Shown here piece after piece: positions 43,547-53,836 of a stretch of 64,000 nt of DNA. The stretch covers positions 1-64,000 of the forward strand of contig JANZZV010000005.1 in assembly GCA_026419195.1 (NCBI GenBank), written 5' to 3'. This DNA comes from Fervidobacterium sp. (GTDB lineage: Bacteria; Thermotogota; Thermotogae; Thermotogales; Fervidobacteriaceae). Positions within the stretch are counted from its first letter, which is position 1, and the number at the start of each line of letters is the position of its first letter. A program made the translations under genes and the position numbers. The notes beneath the pieces are model-generated. The model did no database searches, had not been told where the DNA came from, and saw only the letters and a program-made list of their open reading frames with translations.

Positions 43547-43853
43547 AACTTTTCCTCCCTTGTCATGTTAATATTTTAGTAGCAAGCAACTTTTAAGAAG
43601 ATTTTAAAGATTAGATTAATTATATTATACCCGAAAAATGCTTTCAACAAACAGGAACATATCCATAAAAGAACTCAAGAAAGCAACTTTAAGTATATCA
43701 TAGTATGCATTCAAAAATGTGAGCTAACAAAAATATTTTGCATATCAAAAAATTCAGTACCCGATAAGAACACTTCAAATCGTTTGTATCCATTTTCTCA
43801 AAATGTTATGATAGAATTCGAAGAATAAAAACAACTTTTGGGAGGTAAGTGAA
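43547..43853. promoter_or_regulatory. Divergent intergenic region with promoters for the nucleotidylyltransferase and glnA genes
   Basis: On the plus strand TTGTAT (43784-43789) and TATGAT (43807-43812) are 17 bases apart and 42 bases before the glnA start, a good promoter. On the minus strand TATAAT (43629-43624) lies about 80 bases before the nucleotidylyltransferase start with no clear -35. The AT-rich centre shows no gene. No regulator binding site could be identified. Confidence 0.6.
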
Positions 43854-45224
43854 ATGGACAAAAGTCATGTTTTAAAACTTATTGAACAAGAAGGAATAAA
43901 TTTTATAGATCTCAAAGTTGTCGATCTTTGGGGACGATGGAGACATGTTACGCTTGCTAAAACAAATTTTTCAGAAAAAACATTTGTTGAAGGTGTGGGT
44001 TTCGATGCATCAAATCTTGGATACGCTGAGGTCTTCAGCAGCGATATGATCATAATTCCAGATCCAAACACGGTGTTTATAGAAGAATACAACGGAGAAA
44101 AGGTTCTCTCAATGATATGTGACGTATACGAAGTCGAGAATATGACTCCTTGCTCTCATGATCCAAGAACAATTCTCAAAAATACACTTGAATCTATAAA
44201 AGAAATTGCGGATGAAGTCTATTTGGGTCCAGAATATGAGTTTCACATATTTGAAGATGTAAGGTACGAAGTAAAAACAAATAAAATATCTCTTGAGATA
44301 GACAGTTCAGAAGCTTTTTGGAAATCGGGGGAAACAGGTGAATACTTTATAGGAAGAAAAAAAGGCTATCACAGAATACCACCGTTCGACAAATTGATGG
44401 AAGTAAGAAACGCTATAGTTAAGAAGCTTTTAGATTACGGTGTACCTGTGAAATATCATCATCATGAAGTTGGAACTTGTCAGGTAGAAATCGAACTTCC
44501 ACTTATTGACGCTCTTAAAGCGGCTGATTACACTATGCTAGTAAAACACGTAGCAAGGCTCGTGGCAAAAGAATTTGGGTACATTGTCACCTTTATGCCA
44601 AAACCGTTATATGATGAAGCTGGTAACGGAATGCATGTTCACCAATTTCTGAAGAAAAATGGAAAAAATATATTTGATGGTGATAAAATATACAACTTGT
44701 CACAAGAAGCCCTTTATTACATAGGAGGTATACTAAAAAATGCCCCAGCTCTAATGGCGTTCACAAACCCGTCAACAAACTCGTATAGAAGATTAGTACC
44801 GGGATTCGAAGCACCAACAAACGCCGTTTTTGCCCTTGCGAACAGAACATCGGCAATAAGAATCCCCGCGTATGTAAAAGACCCTGAAAAAAGAAGAATA
44901 GAATTTAGAACAATAGATGCGACATGTAATCCGTATCTTGGGTACGCCGCAATGATACTTGCAGGCATAGATGGGATTAAAAAGAAGATCGATCCAATCA
45001 TCGAAGGATTCGGGCCATTCGAAGGAGACATGTACGAAAAAGAATTAAAACCACTTCCAAAGTCACTTGAGGAAAGCTGTTATGCACTTTTAAATAACAA
45101 CGACTTCTTATCAACTTTCCCAAAAGAGTTGATAGAACATTGGGTAAAGACAAAATTATCGGAAGAAAAACAAGTTAACTCTATTCCACATCCTAAGGAA
45201 TTTGATCTTTACTTTGACGTATAA
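43854..45224 (+). CDS. glnA: Glutamine synthetase, type I
   Basis: The enzyme joins ammonia and glutamate with ATP, the main entry of nitrogen. VKLVEVGFDGSSI-type sequence appears as VEGVGFDASNLG near residue 45. YLGPEYEFHIF and HHHEVGTCQVEIEL hold metal-binding glutamates, GNGMHVHQFL the ammonia/metal site, and NPSTNSYRRLVPGFEAPTNA the ATP/glutamate region, followed by RIEFRTIDATCNPYL. At 456 aa it fits the short GSI-alpha type of Thermotogota, Bacillota and archaea. The Tyr adenylylation loop of enteric GSI-beta is absent. GGGAGG lies 9 bases before the ATG. Confidence 0.97.
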   Translation: MDKSHVLKLIEQEGINFIDLKVVDLWGRWRHVTLAKTNFSEKTFVEGVGFDASNLGYAEVFSSDMIIIPDPNTVFIEEYNGEKVLSMICDVYEVENMTPCSHDPRTILKNTLESIKEIADEVYLGPEYEFHIFEDVRYEVKTNKISLEIDSSEAFWKSGETGEYFIGRKKGYHRIPPFDKLMEVRNAIVKKLLDYGVPVKYHHHEVGTCQVEIELPLIDALKAADYTMLVKHVARLVAKEFGYIVTFMPKPLYDEAGNGMHVHQFLKKNGKNIFDGDKIYNLSQEALYYIGGILKNAPALMAFTNPSTNSYRRLVPGFEAPTNAVFALANRTSAIRIPAYVKDPEKRRIEFRTIDATCNPYLGYAAMILAGIDGIKKKIDPIIEGFGPFEGDMYEKELKPLPKSLEESCYALLNNNDFLSTFPKELIEHWVKTKLSEEKQVNSIPHPKEFDLYFDV

Positions 45225-45255
45225 AATATCAAATCCTCCTTCCTTGTACCCCTTT

Positions 45256-45288
45256 CCCCCTCGAAAAACTGAGGGGGGTAATTGTTTT
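45256..45288 (+). terminator. Possible terminator after glnA
   Basis: CCCCCTC and GAGGGGG form a GC-rich 7-bp stem with an 8-base A-rich loop. The T-tract that follows is interrupted, so termination may be partial. Confidence 0.6.
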
Positions 45289-45364
45289 AGAATAGGAAAC
45301 AAACTATCCAGAAAAAGTAGTTATGAACTGTTGTTCAAAAAATATAAATTTATAAAAACACCTC

Positions 45365-45393
45365 TTGACAGGAATTCTATTGCATAGTAAAAT
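45365..45393 (+). promoter_or_regulatory. Promoter of the tRNA-Val/tRNA-Gln pair
   Basis: TTGACA (45365-45370), 17 bases, TAAAAT (45388-45393): the same near-consensus pair as before the other tRNA-Gln gene. It ends 19 bases before tRNA-Val. Confidence 0.88.
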
Positions 45394-45412
45394 GTCAATC
45401 GCTGGTTGATGT

Positions 45413-45487
45413 GGGTGCGTAGCTCAGTGGGAGAGCGCTTCCTTGACGCGGAAGAGGTCGTAGGTTCAATCCCTGCCGCACCCACCA
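45413..45487 (+). tRNA. tRNA-Val (anticodon GAC)
   Basis: Acceptor GGGTGCG pairs with CGCACCC. The anticodon stem CTTCC/GGAAG encloses TTGACGC, giving anticodon GAC. The T-arm is GTAGG-TTCAATC-CCTGC with one G-T pair. CCA is encoded after discriminator A. It reads GTC and GTT codons. Confidence 0.96.
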
Positions 45488-45529
45488 GTTCTCTGTAAGG
45501 GTCCAGTAATTGGCGATACAGCATTTTGC

Positions 45530-45604
45530 TGGGGCGTCGTCTAATTGGCAGGACCCTGGACTTTGGCTCCAGTCGTGTAGGTTCGAGTCCTACCGCCCCA
45601 GCCA
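45530..45604 (+). tRNA. tRNA-Gln (anticodon TTG)
   Basis: Acceptor TGGGGCG pairs with CGCCCCA. The anticodon stem CTGGA/TCCAG encloses CTTTGGC, giving anticodon TTG. The T-arm is GTAGG-TTCGAGT-CCTAC, and CCA is encoded after discriminator G. It reads CAA, complementing the CTG isoacceptor 6 kb upstream. It shares a transcript with tRNA-Val. Confidence 0.96.
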
Positions 45605-45637
45605 ATTTGCAAAATCCATTGCAGTTTTTAAAAAGCA

Positions 45638-45668
45638 CAAAGGCGCTGTAGCGCCTTGTATTTTTGTT
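45638..45668 (+). terminator. Terminator after the tRNA pair
   Basis: AAGGCGCT and AGCGCCTT form an 8-bp stem with a 2-base loop; a looser A-T extension and GTATTTTTG follow. Confidence 0.8.
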
Positions 45669-45753
45669 ACTGTGCCTGAGAATAGTTAAATTCCTTAAAA
45701 TTCTACAAAACGCCCGACACAGTGTACGAAACAAAAAATTCACACGGGCTTTA

Positions 45754-45782
45754 TTGCTTTTTTGAAAAATAGTAGTTATAAT
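45754..45782 (+). promoter_or_regulatory. Promoter of the str operon (rpsL-rpsG-fusA-tuf)
   Basis: TTGCTT (45754-45759), a 17-base spacer and a perfect TATAAT (45777-45782) lie 36 bases before rpsL. It is the only clear promoter seen before the whole ribosomal cluster. Confidence 0.72.
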
Positions 45783-45817
45783 ATCACACGAATGTAGAAC
45801 GTGAAGGGAGGGTTAAG

Positions 45818-46228
45818 ATGCCAACTATAAATCAGTTAGTTAGACACGGGAGAGAGAAAATTAAGGAAAAATCAAAATCACCAGCGTTGCAGGGGCATCC
45901 ACAAAAGAGAGGAGTTTGTGTTAGGGTTTCAACAATGACACCAAAAAAACCAAACTCTGCTCTCCGTAAGATTGCTAAGGTAAGGCTTAGTAACGGTATT
46001 GAAGTGACAGCTTACATTCCTGGTATTGGTCATAACCTTCAAGAGCACTCTATTGTTCTTGTAAGAGGTGGTAGGGTTAAAGACTTACCAGGTGTTAGAT
46101 ACAAGATTATACGAGGGACGCTTGATGCTGCAGGTGTTGAGAACAGACGCCAAAGCAGAAGTAAATACGGTGCAAAAAGACCAAAAGCAGGGGCAGCAGC
46201 AGGTGCTAAAGGTAAAGGTAAGAAATAA
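45818..46228 (+). CDS. rpsL: 30S ribosomal protein S12
   Basis: S12 sits at the decoding centre of the small subunit. The 136-aa protein has [33 protein letters not shown] and [18 protein letters not shown]. The lysines at the two sites where streptomycin-resistance changes occur (Lys43/44 and Lys88) are the ordinary wild-type residues. The C-terminus is extended by an Ala/Gly/Lys-rich tail. AAGGGAGGG precedes the ATG; rpsG follows after 12 bases. Confidence 0.98.
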   Translation: MPTINQLVRHGREKIKEKSKSPALQGHPQKRGVCVRVSTMTPKKPNSALRKIAKVRLSNGIEVTAYIPGIGHNLQEHSIVLVRGGRVKDLPGVRYKIIRGTLDAAGVENRRQSRSKYGAKRPKAGAAAGAKGKGKK

Positions 46229-46240
46229 GGAGGGAATTAG

Positions 46241-46708
46241 ATGAGGCGTAGAAGAGCCGAACCTAGAATAGTTCCACCAGATCCAGTATACGGCGAAGTT
46301 CTTGTAACAAAAATGATTAACAAGGTTATGTGGGATGGAAAAAAATCGATTGCTCAAAAGATTGTCTATGGTGCAATCGAAATTCTCGAACAAAAAACAG
46401 GAAAAAATGGAATTGAGATCTTTAAGCAAGCTATTGAAAACGTGAAGCCAGTTGTCGAGGTAAGACCAAGAAGAATAGGTGGTGCTACATATCAAGTTCC
46501 AGTTGAGGTGCAAGAACCAAGAAAAACAACTCTGGCAATCAGATGGATAGTTGATATTGCAAGGTCTAAAAAAGGCAAACCAATGAAAGAAAAACTTGCT
46601 GAAGAACTTCTAAACGCTTACAATAACACCGGTGCCGCAATTAAGAAGAGAGAAGATGTACACAAGATGGCTGAAGCTAACAGAGCCTTTGCACACTTCA
46701 GATGGTAA
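46241..46708 (+). CDS. rpsG: 30S ribosomal protein S7
   Basis: S7 nucleates assembly of the 30S head and contacts the E-site tRNA. The 155-aa sequence is canonical: [38 protein letters not shown] and the C-terminal [28 protein letters not shown] precedes the ATG. It is second in the str operon. Confidence 0.98.
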   Translation: MRRRRAEPRIVPPDPVYGEVLVTKMINKVMWDGKKSIAQKIVYGAIEILEQKTGKNGIEIFKQAIENVKPVVEVRPRRIGGATYQVPVEVQEPRKTTLAIRWIVDIARSKKGKPMKEKLAEELLNAYNNTGAAIKKREDVHKMAEANRAFAHFRW

Positions 46709-46772
46709 TTTATCAAGTGGATGAAACTACTGTCGTTATTGTTTATATTTATTGTACTTCGAGGAGGAAAGT

Positions 46773-48851
46773 ATGGAAGAGATAAAAGCTCTTTACGTCG
46801 ACTTGAATAAGTTAAGGAATATAGGAATAATGGCTCATATTGATGCTGGTAAGACTACTACTACCGAGCGTATATTATTTTTCACCGGTAGAAAACATCA
46901 GATCGGTAGTGTTGATGATGGTACAGCAACGATGGATTGGATGATTCAAGAAAAGGAAAGAGGAATCACCATCACGTCTGCTGCAACTACATGTTTTTGG
47001 AAGGAACACCGAATCAACATAATTGATACACCGGGTCACGTTGATTTTACAATCGAAGTTGAGCGGTCTTTGAGAGTGCTTGATGGAGCTATTGCAATCT
47101 TTGATGCTACAGCAGGTGTTGAACCTCAGTCAGAAACTGTTTGGAGACAGGCTGATAAGTACAAGGTTCCAAGGCTTGCATTTATGAACAAGATGGATAA
47201 AACAGGTGCAGATTTTGAAATGGCAGTCCAAAGTATGGTTGAAAGATTGGGTGCTCACCCAATCCCCGTGCAAATTCCTATAGGCGCAGAAAGTGACTTC
47301 AAAGGTGTAATTGATTTGATTCAAATGAAAGCTATAAGATGGCTCAATCCGGAAGGTACAGAGATGGTTTACGAAGATATTCCTGTTGAATGGCTTGATA
47401 AAGCTGAAGAAGCAAGGGAAGATATGATTGAAAAAATAGCCGAAGTTGATGACGAGATAATGGAATTGTACCTTGAAGGGCAAGAGCCAACTGAAGAACA
47501 AATTCATGCAGCACTCAGAAGAATCACTATAGCAGGTTTAGGTACACCGGTTTTCTGTGGTTCAGCCAAGATGAACGTTGGCATTCAGCCATTGCTTGAT
47601 GGTGTGGTTAGGTACTTACCATCACCACTTGATTTACCACCGGTTCGGGGTTTTGACAAGAACGGAAATGAAATACAAGTTGTTCCAACGGAAAATGGTC
47701 CATTCGTAGCTTATGCATTTAAAATTCAAACTGATCCATATGTTGGCAAACTTACTTTCTTAAGAGTTTACAGTGGACGACTAGAGAAAGGTAGCTATGT
47801 TATCAATACTACCAAAGGTATAAAGGAAAGGGTTTCAAGACTTATATTTTTACATGCTGATAAGAGAGAGGATGTAGATTATATAAGAGCCGGAGATATA
47901 GTTGGAGTTATTGGTATGAAAAGCACCATAACAGGCGATACTATTTGTGAAGAAGGAACTAATGTTATTCTTGAAAAAATGGAATTCCCCGAACCCGTTA
48001 TTTCTATCGCTATCGAACCAGCAACAAAAGATGATGAAACAAAACTTTCGAAGGCGTTGCAGGCATTGCTCGATGAAGATCCATCACTCAGAGCGTATGT
48101 TGACCAAGAAACAGGTGAGACTATACTTTCGGGAATGGGAGAACTACACCTTGAAATCATTGTTGATAGGTTGAAAAGAGAGTTCAATGTCAATGTAAGG
48201 GTTGGTAAACCGCAAGTTGCTTATAGAGAGACAATGACCAAAGAAGTTAAAACCGAAGGTAAATATATCAGGCAAAGTGGTGGTAGAGGACAATACGGGC
48301 ATGTTATTGTCCAGTTTGAGCCTTTAAGCTTAGATAAGACCTTCGAATTTGTTGATAAGACTGTTGGCGGTGTGATACCGAAACAGTACATACCCGCTAT
48401 CGAAGAAGGAATAAGAGAAGCAATGCAAGTTGGTGTTCTAGCAGGCTATCCTGTCGTTGGTGTTAAGGCAACTTTGCTTGATGGTTCTTACCACGAAGTG
48501 GACTCATCAGAAATGGCATTTAAGATAGCTGCAAGCTTGGCATTTAAGGAAGCTATGGAAAAGGGTAATCCTGTGCTTCTTGAACCTATCATGCGTGTAG
48601 AAGTTACAACACCAGAAGAGTATATGGGTAACATTATAGCAGACTTGAATTCCAGAAGAGCACATATTGAAGCACTTGAAAACAGAGCACATCTAAGGGT
48701 AATAAAAGCACTTGTTCCGCTTAGTGAAATGTTTGGTTATGCTACAACACTTAGGTCGCTTTCACAAGGTAGAGCAAACTACGTGATGACATTGTCACAT
48801 TACGATAGAGTACCTGAAAAGGTAGCAGAAAAGATTTTGAAAAATGCTTAG
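46773..48851 (+). CDS. fusA: Elongation factor G
   Basis: EF-G is the translocation GTPase. From the ATG at 46773 (GAGGAGG 6 bases upstream) it is 692 aa, the usual size; an in-frame TTG at 46752 lies before that site and is not used. GTPase motifs are [15 protein letters not shown] (G1), [13 protein letters not shown] (G2), DTPGHVDFT (G3) and [10 protein letters not shown] (G4). Domain II to V landmarks include [14 protein letters not shown] and [13 protein letters not shown]. The C-terminal [19 protein letters not shown] is also standard. Confidence 0.98.
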   Translation: MEEIKALYVDLNKLRNIGIMAHIDAGKTTTTERILFFTGRKHQIGSVDDGTATMDWMIQEKERGITITSAATTCFWKEHRINIIDTPGHVDFTIEVERSLRVLDGAIAIFDATAGVEPQSETVWRQADKYKVPRLAFMNKMDKTGADFEMAVQSMVERLGAHPIPVQIPIGAESDFKGVIDLIQMKAIRWLNPEGTEMVYEDIPVEWLDKAEEAREDMIEKIAEVDDEIMELYLEGQEPTEEQIHAALRRITIAGLGTPVFCGSAKMNVGIQPLLDGVVRYLPSPLDLPPVRGFDKNGNEIQVVPTENGPFVAYAFKIQTDPYVGKLTFLRVYSGRLEKGSYVINTTKGIKERVSRLIFLHADKREDVDYIRAGDIVGVIGMKSTITGDTICEEGTNVILEKMEFPEPVISIAIEPATKDDETKLSKALQALLDEDPSLRAYVDQETGETILSGMGELHLEIIVDRLKREFNVNVRVGKPQVAYRETMTKEVKTEGKYIRQSGGRGQYGHVIVQFEPLSLDKTFEFVDKTVGGVIPKQYIPAIEEGIREAMQVGVLAGYPVVGVKATLLDGSYHEVDSSEMAFKIAASLAFKEAMEKGNPVLLEPIMRVEVTTPEEYMGNIIADLNSRRAHIEALENRAHLRVIKALVPLSEMFGYATTLRSLSQGRANYVMTLSHYDRVPEKVAEKILKNA

Positions 48852-48924
48852 TTCAATTTATATCTACCTGACAAGCACTAAAAATCTAAATCTCCACCAC
48901 AGGTGAAGAAGGAGGGTCAAAGGT

Positions 48925-50127
48925 ATGGCAAAAGAAAAGTTTATAAGAACAAAACCTCACATGAACGTTGGTACGATTGGACATATTGACCATGGAAAAA
49001 CAACACTTACCGCAGCTATAACAAAGTATTGTTCACTCTTAGGATTGGCAGATTATACACCATATGAAATGATCGATAAGGCACCAGAGGAAAGGGCAAG
49101 GGGTATTACCATCAACATTACACACGTTGAATACCAAACAGAAAAAAGACACTATGCACACATTGACTGTCCAGGACACGCAGACTACATTAAAAACATG
49201 ATTACCGGTGCAGCACAGATGGATGGTGCTATTCTTGTTGTTGCAGCAACTGATGGTCCTATGCCGCAAACAAGAGAACACGTCCTTCTTGCAAGGCAAG
49301 TTAATGTTCCAGCAATGATTGTTTACATCAACAAAGTAGACATGGTTGATGATCCCGAGCTTGTTGATCTTGTTGAAATGGAAGTTAGAGATCTCCTTAG
49401 CAAGTATGAATTCCCTGGTGATGAAGTGCCAGTAATCAGAGGTTCTGCACTTAAAGCTGTTGAAGCACCAAATGATCCAAATCATCCAGATCTTAAATCA
49501 ATCAAAGAACTTCTTGACGCAATGGATAACTACTTCCCAGAACCAGTTCGTGAAGTGGATAAACCATTCCTTATGCCTGTTGAAGATGTTTTCTCTATCA
49601 CAGGTAGAGGTACAGTTGTTACAGGAAGAATCGAACGTGGTGTAATTAAACCAGGTGTTGAAGCAGAGATCATTGGTATGAGCTATGAAACAAGAAAGAC
49701 AGTTATCACAAGCGTTGAAATGTTCAGAAAAGAACTTGATGAAGCAATGGCTGGAGATAACGTTGGATGTCTGCTCAGAGGTATTGATAAAGATGAAGTA
49801 GAAAGAGGACAAGTCCTTGCAAAACCAGGTTCCATCACTCCTCACAAGAAATTCAAAGCAAACATCTACGTTTTGAAGAAAGAAGAAGGTGGACGCCACA
49901 CACCATTTACAAAAGGTTACAAGCCACAATTTTACATAAGAACAGCTGACGTTACGGGAGAAATAGTTGATCTCCCAGCAGGTGCAGAAATGGTTATGCC
50001 TGGTGATAATCTCGAAATGACAATCGAACTCATTTATCCAGTTGCTATTGAAAAAGGTATGAGATTTGCAGTTCGTGAAGGTGGAAGAACAGTCGGAGCA
50101 GGTGTTGTTTCAGAAATTATTGAATAA
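48925..50127 (+). CDS. tuf: Elongation factor Tu
   Basis: EF-Tu delivers aminoacyl-tRNA to the ribosome. The 400-aa protein has GHIDHGKTT (19-27), [35 protein letters not shown] and [10 protein letters not shown]. Domain II has [17 protein letters not shown] and domain [33 protein letters not shown] precedes the ATG. Only one tuf copy is in the window, followed by a GC-rich hairpin before the S10 genes. Confidence 0.98.
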   Translation: MAKEKFIRTKPHMNVGTIGHIDHGKTTLTAAITKYCSLLGLADYTPYEMIDKAPEERARGITINITHVEYQTEKRHYAHIDCPGHADYIKNMITGAAQMDGAILVVAATDGPMPQTREHVLLARQVNVPAMIVYINKVDMVDDPELVDLVEMEVRDLLSKYEFPGDEVPVIRGSALKAVEAPNDPNHPDLKSIKELLDAMDNYFPEPVREVDKPFLMPVEDVFSITGRGTVVTGRIERGVIKPGVEAEIIGMSYETRKTVITSVEMFRKELDEAMAGDNVGCLLRGIDKDEVERGQVLAKPGSITPHKKFKANIYVLKKEEGGRHTPFTKGYKPQFYIRTADVTGEIVDLPAGAEMVMPGDNLEMTIELIYPVAIEKGMRFAVREGGRTVGAGVVSEIIE

Positions 50128-50192
50128 CATTTTGCAAAAAACGTATCTAAAATTTCCAAGACTTGATTAAGCTAAACCTTGTATGCGTAATC

Positions 50193-50214
50193 GGGGGGAT
50201 TCCCCCCCTTTTCT
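50193..50214 (+). terminator. G6/C7 hairpin between tuf and rpsJ
   Basis: GGGGGG-ATT-CCCCCC is followed by TTTTCT, the shape of a compact terminator, inside what should be one long operon and 18 bases before rpsJ. Read-through must occur unless another promoter lies in the 50128-50190 gap; a weak TTGATT is visible at 50163 without a good -10. It could act as an attenuator that makes tuf more abundant than the downstream genes. Confidence 0.55.
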
Positions 50215-50231
50215 AAGAAGGAGGGTAAGAC

Positions 50232-50540
50232 ATGCCAGGGCAAAAAATTAGAATCAGGTTGAGAGCATATGATCATAGATTGCTCGATGAATCGGCTAAG
50301 AAGATAGTTGAAGTGGCAAAGCAAACAAATGCAAAAGTTTCAGGACCGATCCCACTTCCAACGGAAAGAACACTTTATGTTGTGCTGAGATCGCCACTAA
50401 AACACAAAGATTCGCGTGAACAATTCGAAAAGAAAGTACACAAGAGACTTATAGACATAATAGAACCGAACTCAAAGACGATTGACGCACTGATGAAGAT
50501 TAATCTTCCAGCAGGTGTCGATGTTGAAATCAATCTGTGA
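50232..50540 (+). CDS. rpsJ: 30S ribosomal protein S10
   Basis: S10 lies in the 30S head and also takes part in transcription antitermination as NusE. The 102-aa sequence is typical: [40 protein letters not shown] and the C-terminal [19 protein letters not shown] precedes the ATG. It opens the S10 operon, with the hairpin at 50193-50214 directly upstream. Confidence 0.98.
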   Translation: MPGQKIRIRLRAYDHRLLDESAKKIVEVAKQTNAKVSGPIPLPTERTLYVVLRSPLKHKDSREQFEKKVHKRLIDIIEPNSKTIDALMKINLPAGVDVEINL

Positions 50541-50559
50541 GTCCTCGGAGGTGTTTGGG

Positions 50560-51183
50560 ATGAAATTTATTATTGCAAGAAAGGTTGGAATGACCAGATT
50601 ATGGAAAGATGATAAGGTTGTTCCTGTTACAGTCCTTAAAGCAGGACCATGTATCGTTGTCCATAAAAAGACATTAGAAAAAGATGGTTACAACGCTGTG
50701 CAACTCGGGTTTGAAGAAGTTAGTGAGAAGAAATTAACCAAGCCAATGCTTGGTGTATTTAAAAAGGCAAATGTTAAGCCAATGAGAGTGCTTAAAGAGT
50801 TTAGAGTTGATAACGTAGATCAATATTCTGTTGGTCAGGAAATAACAGTTGCAATTTTCCAAGAAGGAGATAAGATAGATATTACTGGCTGGTCAAAAGG
50901 TAGAGGTTTTTCGGGCGCAATGAAAAGGTGGAATTTTCAAGGTGGTCCAAGAGCACACGGCGCAAAGTTCCACAGAGAACTTGGTTCTGTTGGTCAGCAC
51001 ACAGAACCAGCAAGAATTTTCAAAGGTAAAAGAATGCCTGGAAGATATGGCAATGAAAGAGTAACAATACTTAATTCTGAAGTTGTTAAGATCGACGTTG
51101 AGAATAATCTATTAGCGGTTAAAGGTGGAGTGCCAGGAGCGAGGGGCAGCCTTGTTTTGATAAGAAGTGCTGTTAAAGTTTAA
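50560..51183 (+). CDS. rplC: 50S ribosomal protein L3
   Basis: L3 is an early-assembling protein reaching the peptidyl-transferase centre. From ATG 50560 (CGGAGG 9 bases upstream) it is 207 aa and begins [18 protein letters not shown]. The finger loop [20 protein letters not shown] and [15 protein letters not shown] are well conserved. An in-frame ATG at 50515 lies within rpsJ and is not the start. Confidence 0.97.
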   Translation: MKFIIARKVGMTRLWKDDKVVPVTVLKAGPCIVVHKKTLEKDGYNAVQLGFEEVSEKKLTKPMLGVFKKANVKPMRVLKEFRVDNVDQYSVGQEITVAIFQEGDKIDITGWSKGRGFSGAMKRWNFQGGPRAHGAKFHRELGSVGQHTEPARIFKGKRMPGRYGNERVTILNSEVVKIDVENNLLAVKGGVPGARGSLVLIRSAVKV

Positions 51184-51241
51184 TTTTTACAGCACTTGAC
51201 AAGGACGTGCTCCGAAAATGGAGTAAAGGAGGACAAAGAGT

Positions 51242-51913
51242 ATGGCACAAACAACACTTTATAATATCAAGGGTGAAAAGATAGGAACCGTTGAACTCAG
51301 CGATGAGATTTTTAATATTGAGCCAAATCTTGATGTGATGTGGCGCTATATTGACATGCAACTTACAAATGCAAGAGCAGGTACCGCTTCTACTAAGACA
51401 AGAGGAGAAGTATCAGGTGGCGGAAGAAAGCCTTGGCCACAAAAGCATACAGGTAGGGCAAGAGCTGGTTCTATAAGAGCAATTAACTGGAGACACGGTG
51501 GAGTTGCGCACGGTCCCAAGCCAAGAAATTATTTGAAAAGATTAAACAAAAAAATGAAAAAACTTGCGCTCAAATCAGCTTTGTCTGCTCGTTTTAAGGA
51601 AGGTAATCTTATTGTTGTAAGCGACATACGATTTGAAAAAGCACAAACAAAACAAATGCGTGAAGTACTTAAAAATCTCAGAATCGTTGACGAGAAAGTC
51701 TTGTTCGTTCTTCCGAGAAAGGAAAATGTATACGAAAATGTGAAATTATCGGGAAGAAATATTCCTGGTGTGAAGGTTATAATTGCTGATAATCCAAATA
51801 ACGGCAATCCTGTTAATATCGACGGTTTAAATGTTTACGACATAATAAACGCTACAAAGGTTGTCCTTACAGAGGGCACCGTTCGTAAAATTGAGGAGGT
51901 GCTCAGCAAATGA
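51242..51913 (+). CDS. rplD: 50S ribosomal protein L4
   Basis: L4 lines the exit tunnel and in some bacteria represses the S10 operon; no matching leader is obvious here. The 223-aa protein contains the extended tunnel loop [20 protein letters not shown] and [20 protein letters not shown]. The C-terminal [20 protein letters not shown] is typical. AAGGAGG precedes the ATG, and the stop overlaps rplW by 4 bases. Confidence 0.97.
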   Translation: MAQTTLYNIKGEKIGTVELSDEIFNIEPNLDVMWRYIDMQLTNARAGTASTKTRGEVSGGGRKPWPQKHTGRARAGSIRAINWRHGGVAHGPKPRNYLKRLNKKMKKLALKSALSARFKEGNLIVVSDIRFEKAQTKQMREVLKNLRIVDEKVLFVLPRKENVYENVKLSGRNIPGVKVIIADNPNNGNPVNIDGLNVYDIINATKVVLTEGTVRKIEEVLSK

Positions 51914-52212
51914 GAAAAGAATACTCCGATATCATTATTAGACCTGTTATAAGTGAAAAGTCAATGTCTTTACGTGCAAATCGTGAATATGTTTTTGAAG
52001 TTGACAAAAACGCGAACAAATCGGAAATAAAAGAAGCAGTTGAAAAGCTTTTTAACGTCAAAGTGGAAAGAGTAAACACAATGATTGTAAAGCCAAAACC
52101 CAAAAGAGACCTCAGAAGGGGTTATATGGCGAGGGAAGGATACACAAAAGAATGGAAAAAAGCCATAGTCAAGTTAGCAGAAGGCTATGTGATTAAAGAA
52201 CTCCAAGCATGA
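51910..52212 (+). CDS. rplW: 50S ribosomal protein L23
   Basis: L23 sits at the tunnel exit and docks trigger factor and SRP. The 100-aa protein has [20 protein letters not shown] and [20 protein letters not shown], and the loop segment [19 protein letters not shown]. The ATG overlaps the rplD stop, with GAGGAGG inside rplD. Confidence 0.96.
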   Translation: MRKEYSDIIIRPVISEKSMSLRANREYVFEVDKNANKSEIKEAVEKLFNVKVERVNTMIVKPKPKRDLRRGYMAREGYTKEWKKAIVKLAEGYVIKELQA

Positions 52213-52225
52213 GGGGTGAAGAACA

Positions 52226-53053
52226 ATGGGTCTTAAAAGATTCAAGCCAACAACTCCAGGTAGAAGATTCATGGTTATTCCTGACTTTTCGGAAATTACC
52301 AAAACAGAGCCCGAAAAGTCACTTGTTGTGCCTCTTAAGAAAACGGGTGGTAGAAACCACCACGGAAGAATAACGGTAAGATTCAGAGGTGGCGGACATA
52401 AGAGATTATACAGAATTATAGATTTTAGAAGATGGGAAAAAGAAAACATTCCAGCAAAAGTTGCTTCAATAGAATATGATCCAAATAGAACAGCAAGAAT
52501 AGCATTACTTGTTTATGCTGATGGCGAGAAGAGATATATCCTTGCACCCAATGGTTTAAATGTTGGAGATACAGTTATGTCTGGACCAGAGGCAGAAATT
52601 AAACCCGGTAATGCATTGCCTTTAGAAAATATTCCAGTAGGTACAATATTACACAACGTTGAGTTCTTACCGCGTGGCGGTGCAAAAATAGCAAGAAGTG
52701 CTGGAATGTCTTGTCAACTTATGGCAAAAGAAGGCGAATATGCACTCTTGAAAATGCCATCAGGTGAACTTAGAAAGGTTCACGTAAAGTGTTATGCAAC
52801 GGTTGGTATAGTAGGTAACGAAGATCACAAAAACGAAATTTCTGGTAAAGCTGGTAGAGAAAGATGGAAAGGTAGAAAACCACATGTACGTGGTGTCGTA
52901 ATGAACCCAGTAGATCACCCACACGGTGGTGGAGAAGGTAGAGGTAAAGGACATCACCCACAAAGCCCATGGGGTGTACCAGCTAAAGGTTATAAAACAA
53001 GAAGGGGTAAGAGAGCAAGCGATAAATTCATAGTTAGAAGAAGAAACGGTTAA
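52226..53053 (+). CDS. rplB: 50S ribosomal protein L2
   Basis: L2 is needed for subunit joining and peptidyl transfer. The 275-aa protein shows [40 protein letters not shown] and, near the C-terminus, [20 protein letters not shown] with the conserved functional His in DHPHGGG, then [25 protein letters not shown] precedes the ATG. Confidence 0.98.
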   Translation: MGLKRFKPTTPGRRFMVIPDFSEITKTEPEKSLVVPLKKTGGRNHHGRITVRFRGGGHKRLYRIIDFRRWEKENIPAKVASIEYDPNRTARIALLVYADGEKRYILAPNGLNVGDTVMSGPEAEIKPGNALPLENIPVGTILHNVEFLPRGGAKIARSAGMSCQLMAKEGEYALLKMPSGELRKVHVKCYATVGIVGNEDHKNEISGKAGRERWKGRKPHVRGVVMNPVDHPHGGGEGRGKGHHPQSPWGVPAKGYKTRRGKRASDKFIVRRRNG

Positions 53054-53069
53054 TCAGGAGGTGTAATAA

Positions 53070-53357
53070 ATGGGTCGTTCAAGTAAAAAAGGACCATTCG
53101 TGGATCCCAAACTTCTGAAAAAAATCAGACTATTAAACGAAACGGGTGAAAAGAAGATCATAAAAACATGGAGTAGAGCAAGCACAATCGTTCCAGAGAT
53201 GGTCGGACACACAATAGCAGTGTACAATGGTATGAAACATATACCAGTTTATATAACAGAGAATATGGTAGGACATAAACTTGGTGAATTTTCTTTCACA
53301 AGAAGATTTGGTGGACATACGAACAAATCAGCCAAAAAAGGTGAGGTCAAGAAATAA
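53070..53357 (+). CDS. rpsS: 30S ribosomal protein S19
   Basis: S19 forms the head of the 30S subunit with S13. The 95-aa protein is typical: [38 protein letters not shown] and [27 protein letters not shown] precedes the ATG, and rplV starts 14 bases after the stop. Confidence 0.98.
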   Translation: MGRSSKKGPFVDPKLLKKIRLLNETGEKKIIKTWSRASTIVPEMVGHTIAVYNGMKHIPVYITENMVGHKLGEFSFTRRFGGHTNKSAKKGEVKK

Positions 53358-53371
53358 GGAGGGAATTGATA

Positions 53372-53812
53372 ATGCAAACCATCATTAAAAGAGAGGGACT
53401 CAAAAGGTCCAAGTTTCATGCGAAAAGAAAAGAAACTCTTGCAACGTTACCAAAATATGAAGCACGAGCTGTTGCAAGATTTGTTCGCATATCTCCAAGA
53501 AAAGCGAGAGCTGTAATCAATTCTATCAGGGGTAAAAATGTTTCAGAAGCTTTTAATCTTCTTGAATTTTCGCCTAAGAAGGCTGCACGAATCGTTTATA
53601 ATGTGTTAAAATCTGCTGTGGCAAATGCAACGAACAATTTTGGACTGTCTGAAGATAATCTCTATGTTTCAGCTTGTTATGTAAACGATGGTCCTAGAAT
53701 GAAAAGGGTATGGCCACGTGGTAGAGGAAGGGCGGATATTATTCAAAAGAGAATGTCCCATATAACAATTATTGTCAGGGACAGAGAAAAAGAAAATAGC
53801 GCAAAACAATAA
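53372..53812 (+). CDS. rplV: 50S ribosomal protein L22
   Basis: L22 lines the exit tunnel with L4. The core [20 protein letters not shown] and the tunnel hairpin [20 protein letters not shown] are conserved. An N-terminal extension of about 28 residues ([20 protein letters not shown]...) makes it 146 aa, longer than the usual 110; similar extensions occur in other Thermotogota. The ATG at 53372 has AGGAGG 8-9 bases upstream. Confidence 0.96.
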   Translation: MQTIIKREGLKRSKFHAKRKETLATLPKYEARAVARFVRISPRKARAVINSIRGKNVSEAFNLLEFSPKKAARIVYNVLKSAVANATNNFGLSEDNLYVSACYVNDGPRMKRVWPRGRGRADIIQKRMSHITIIVRDREKENSAKQ

Positions 53813-53836
53813 AATATACGTTGCGAGGTGATATTG

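Noticed and set aside
45321-45743. Minus-strand open frame of 140 codons with GAVGLEPTRLEPKSR and GAAGIEPTTSSASRKRS
   Set aside because: It runs antisense through tRNA-Val and tRNA-Gln. These GLEPTR/GIEPTT sequences are well-known false proteins made by translating tRNA genes backwards.
50128-50192. Independent S10-operon promoter (TTGATT near 50163)
   Set aside because: No acceptable -10 hexamer occurs at 16-18 bases spacing.
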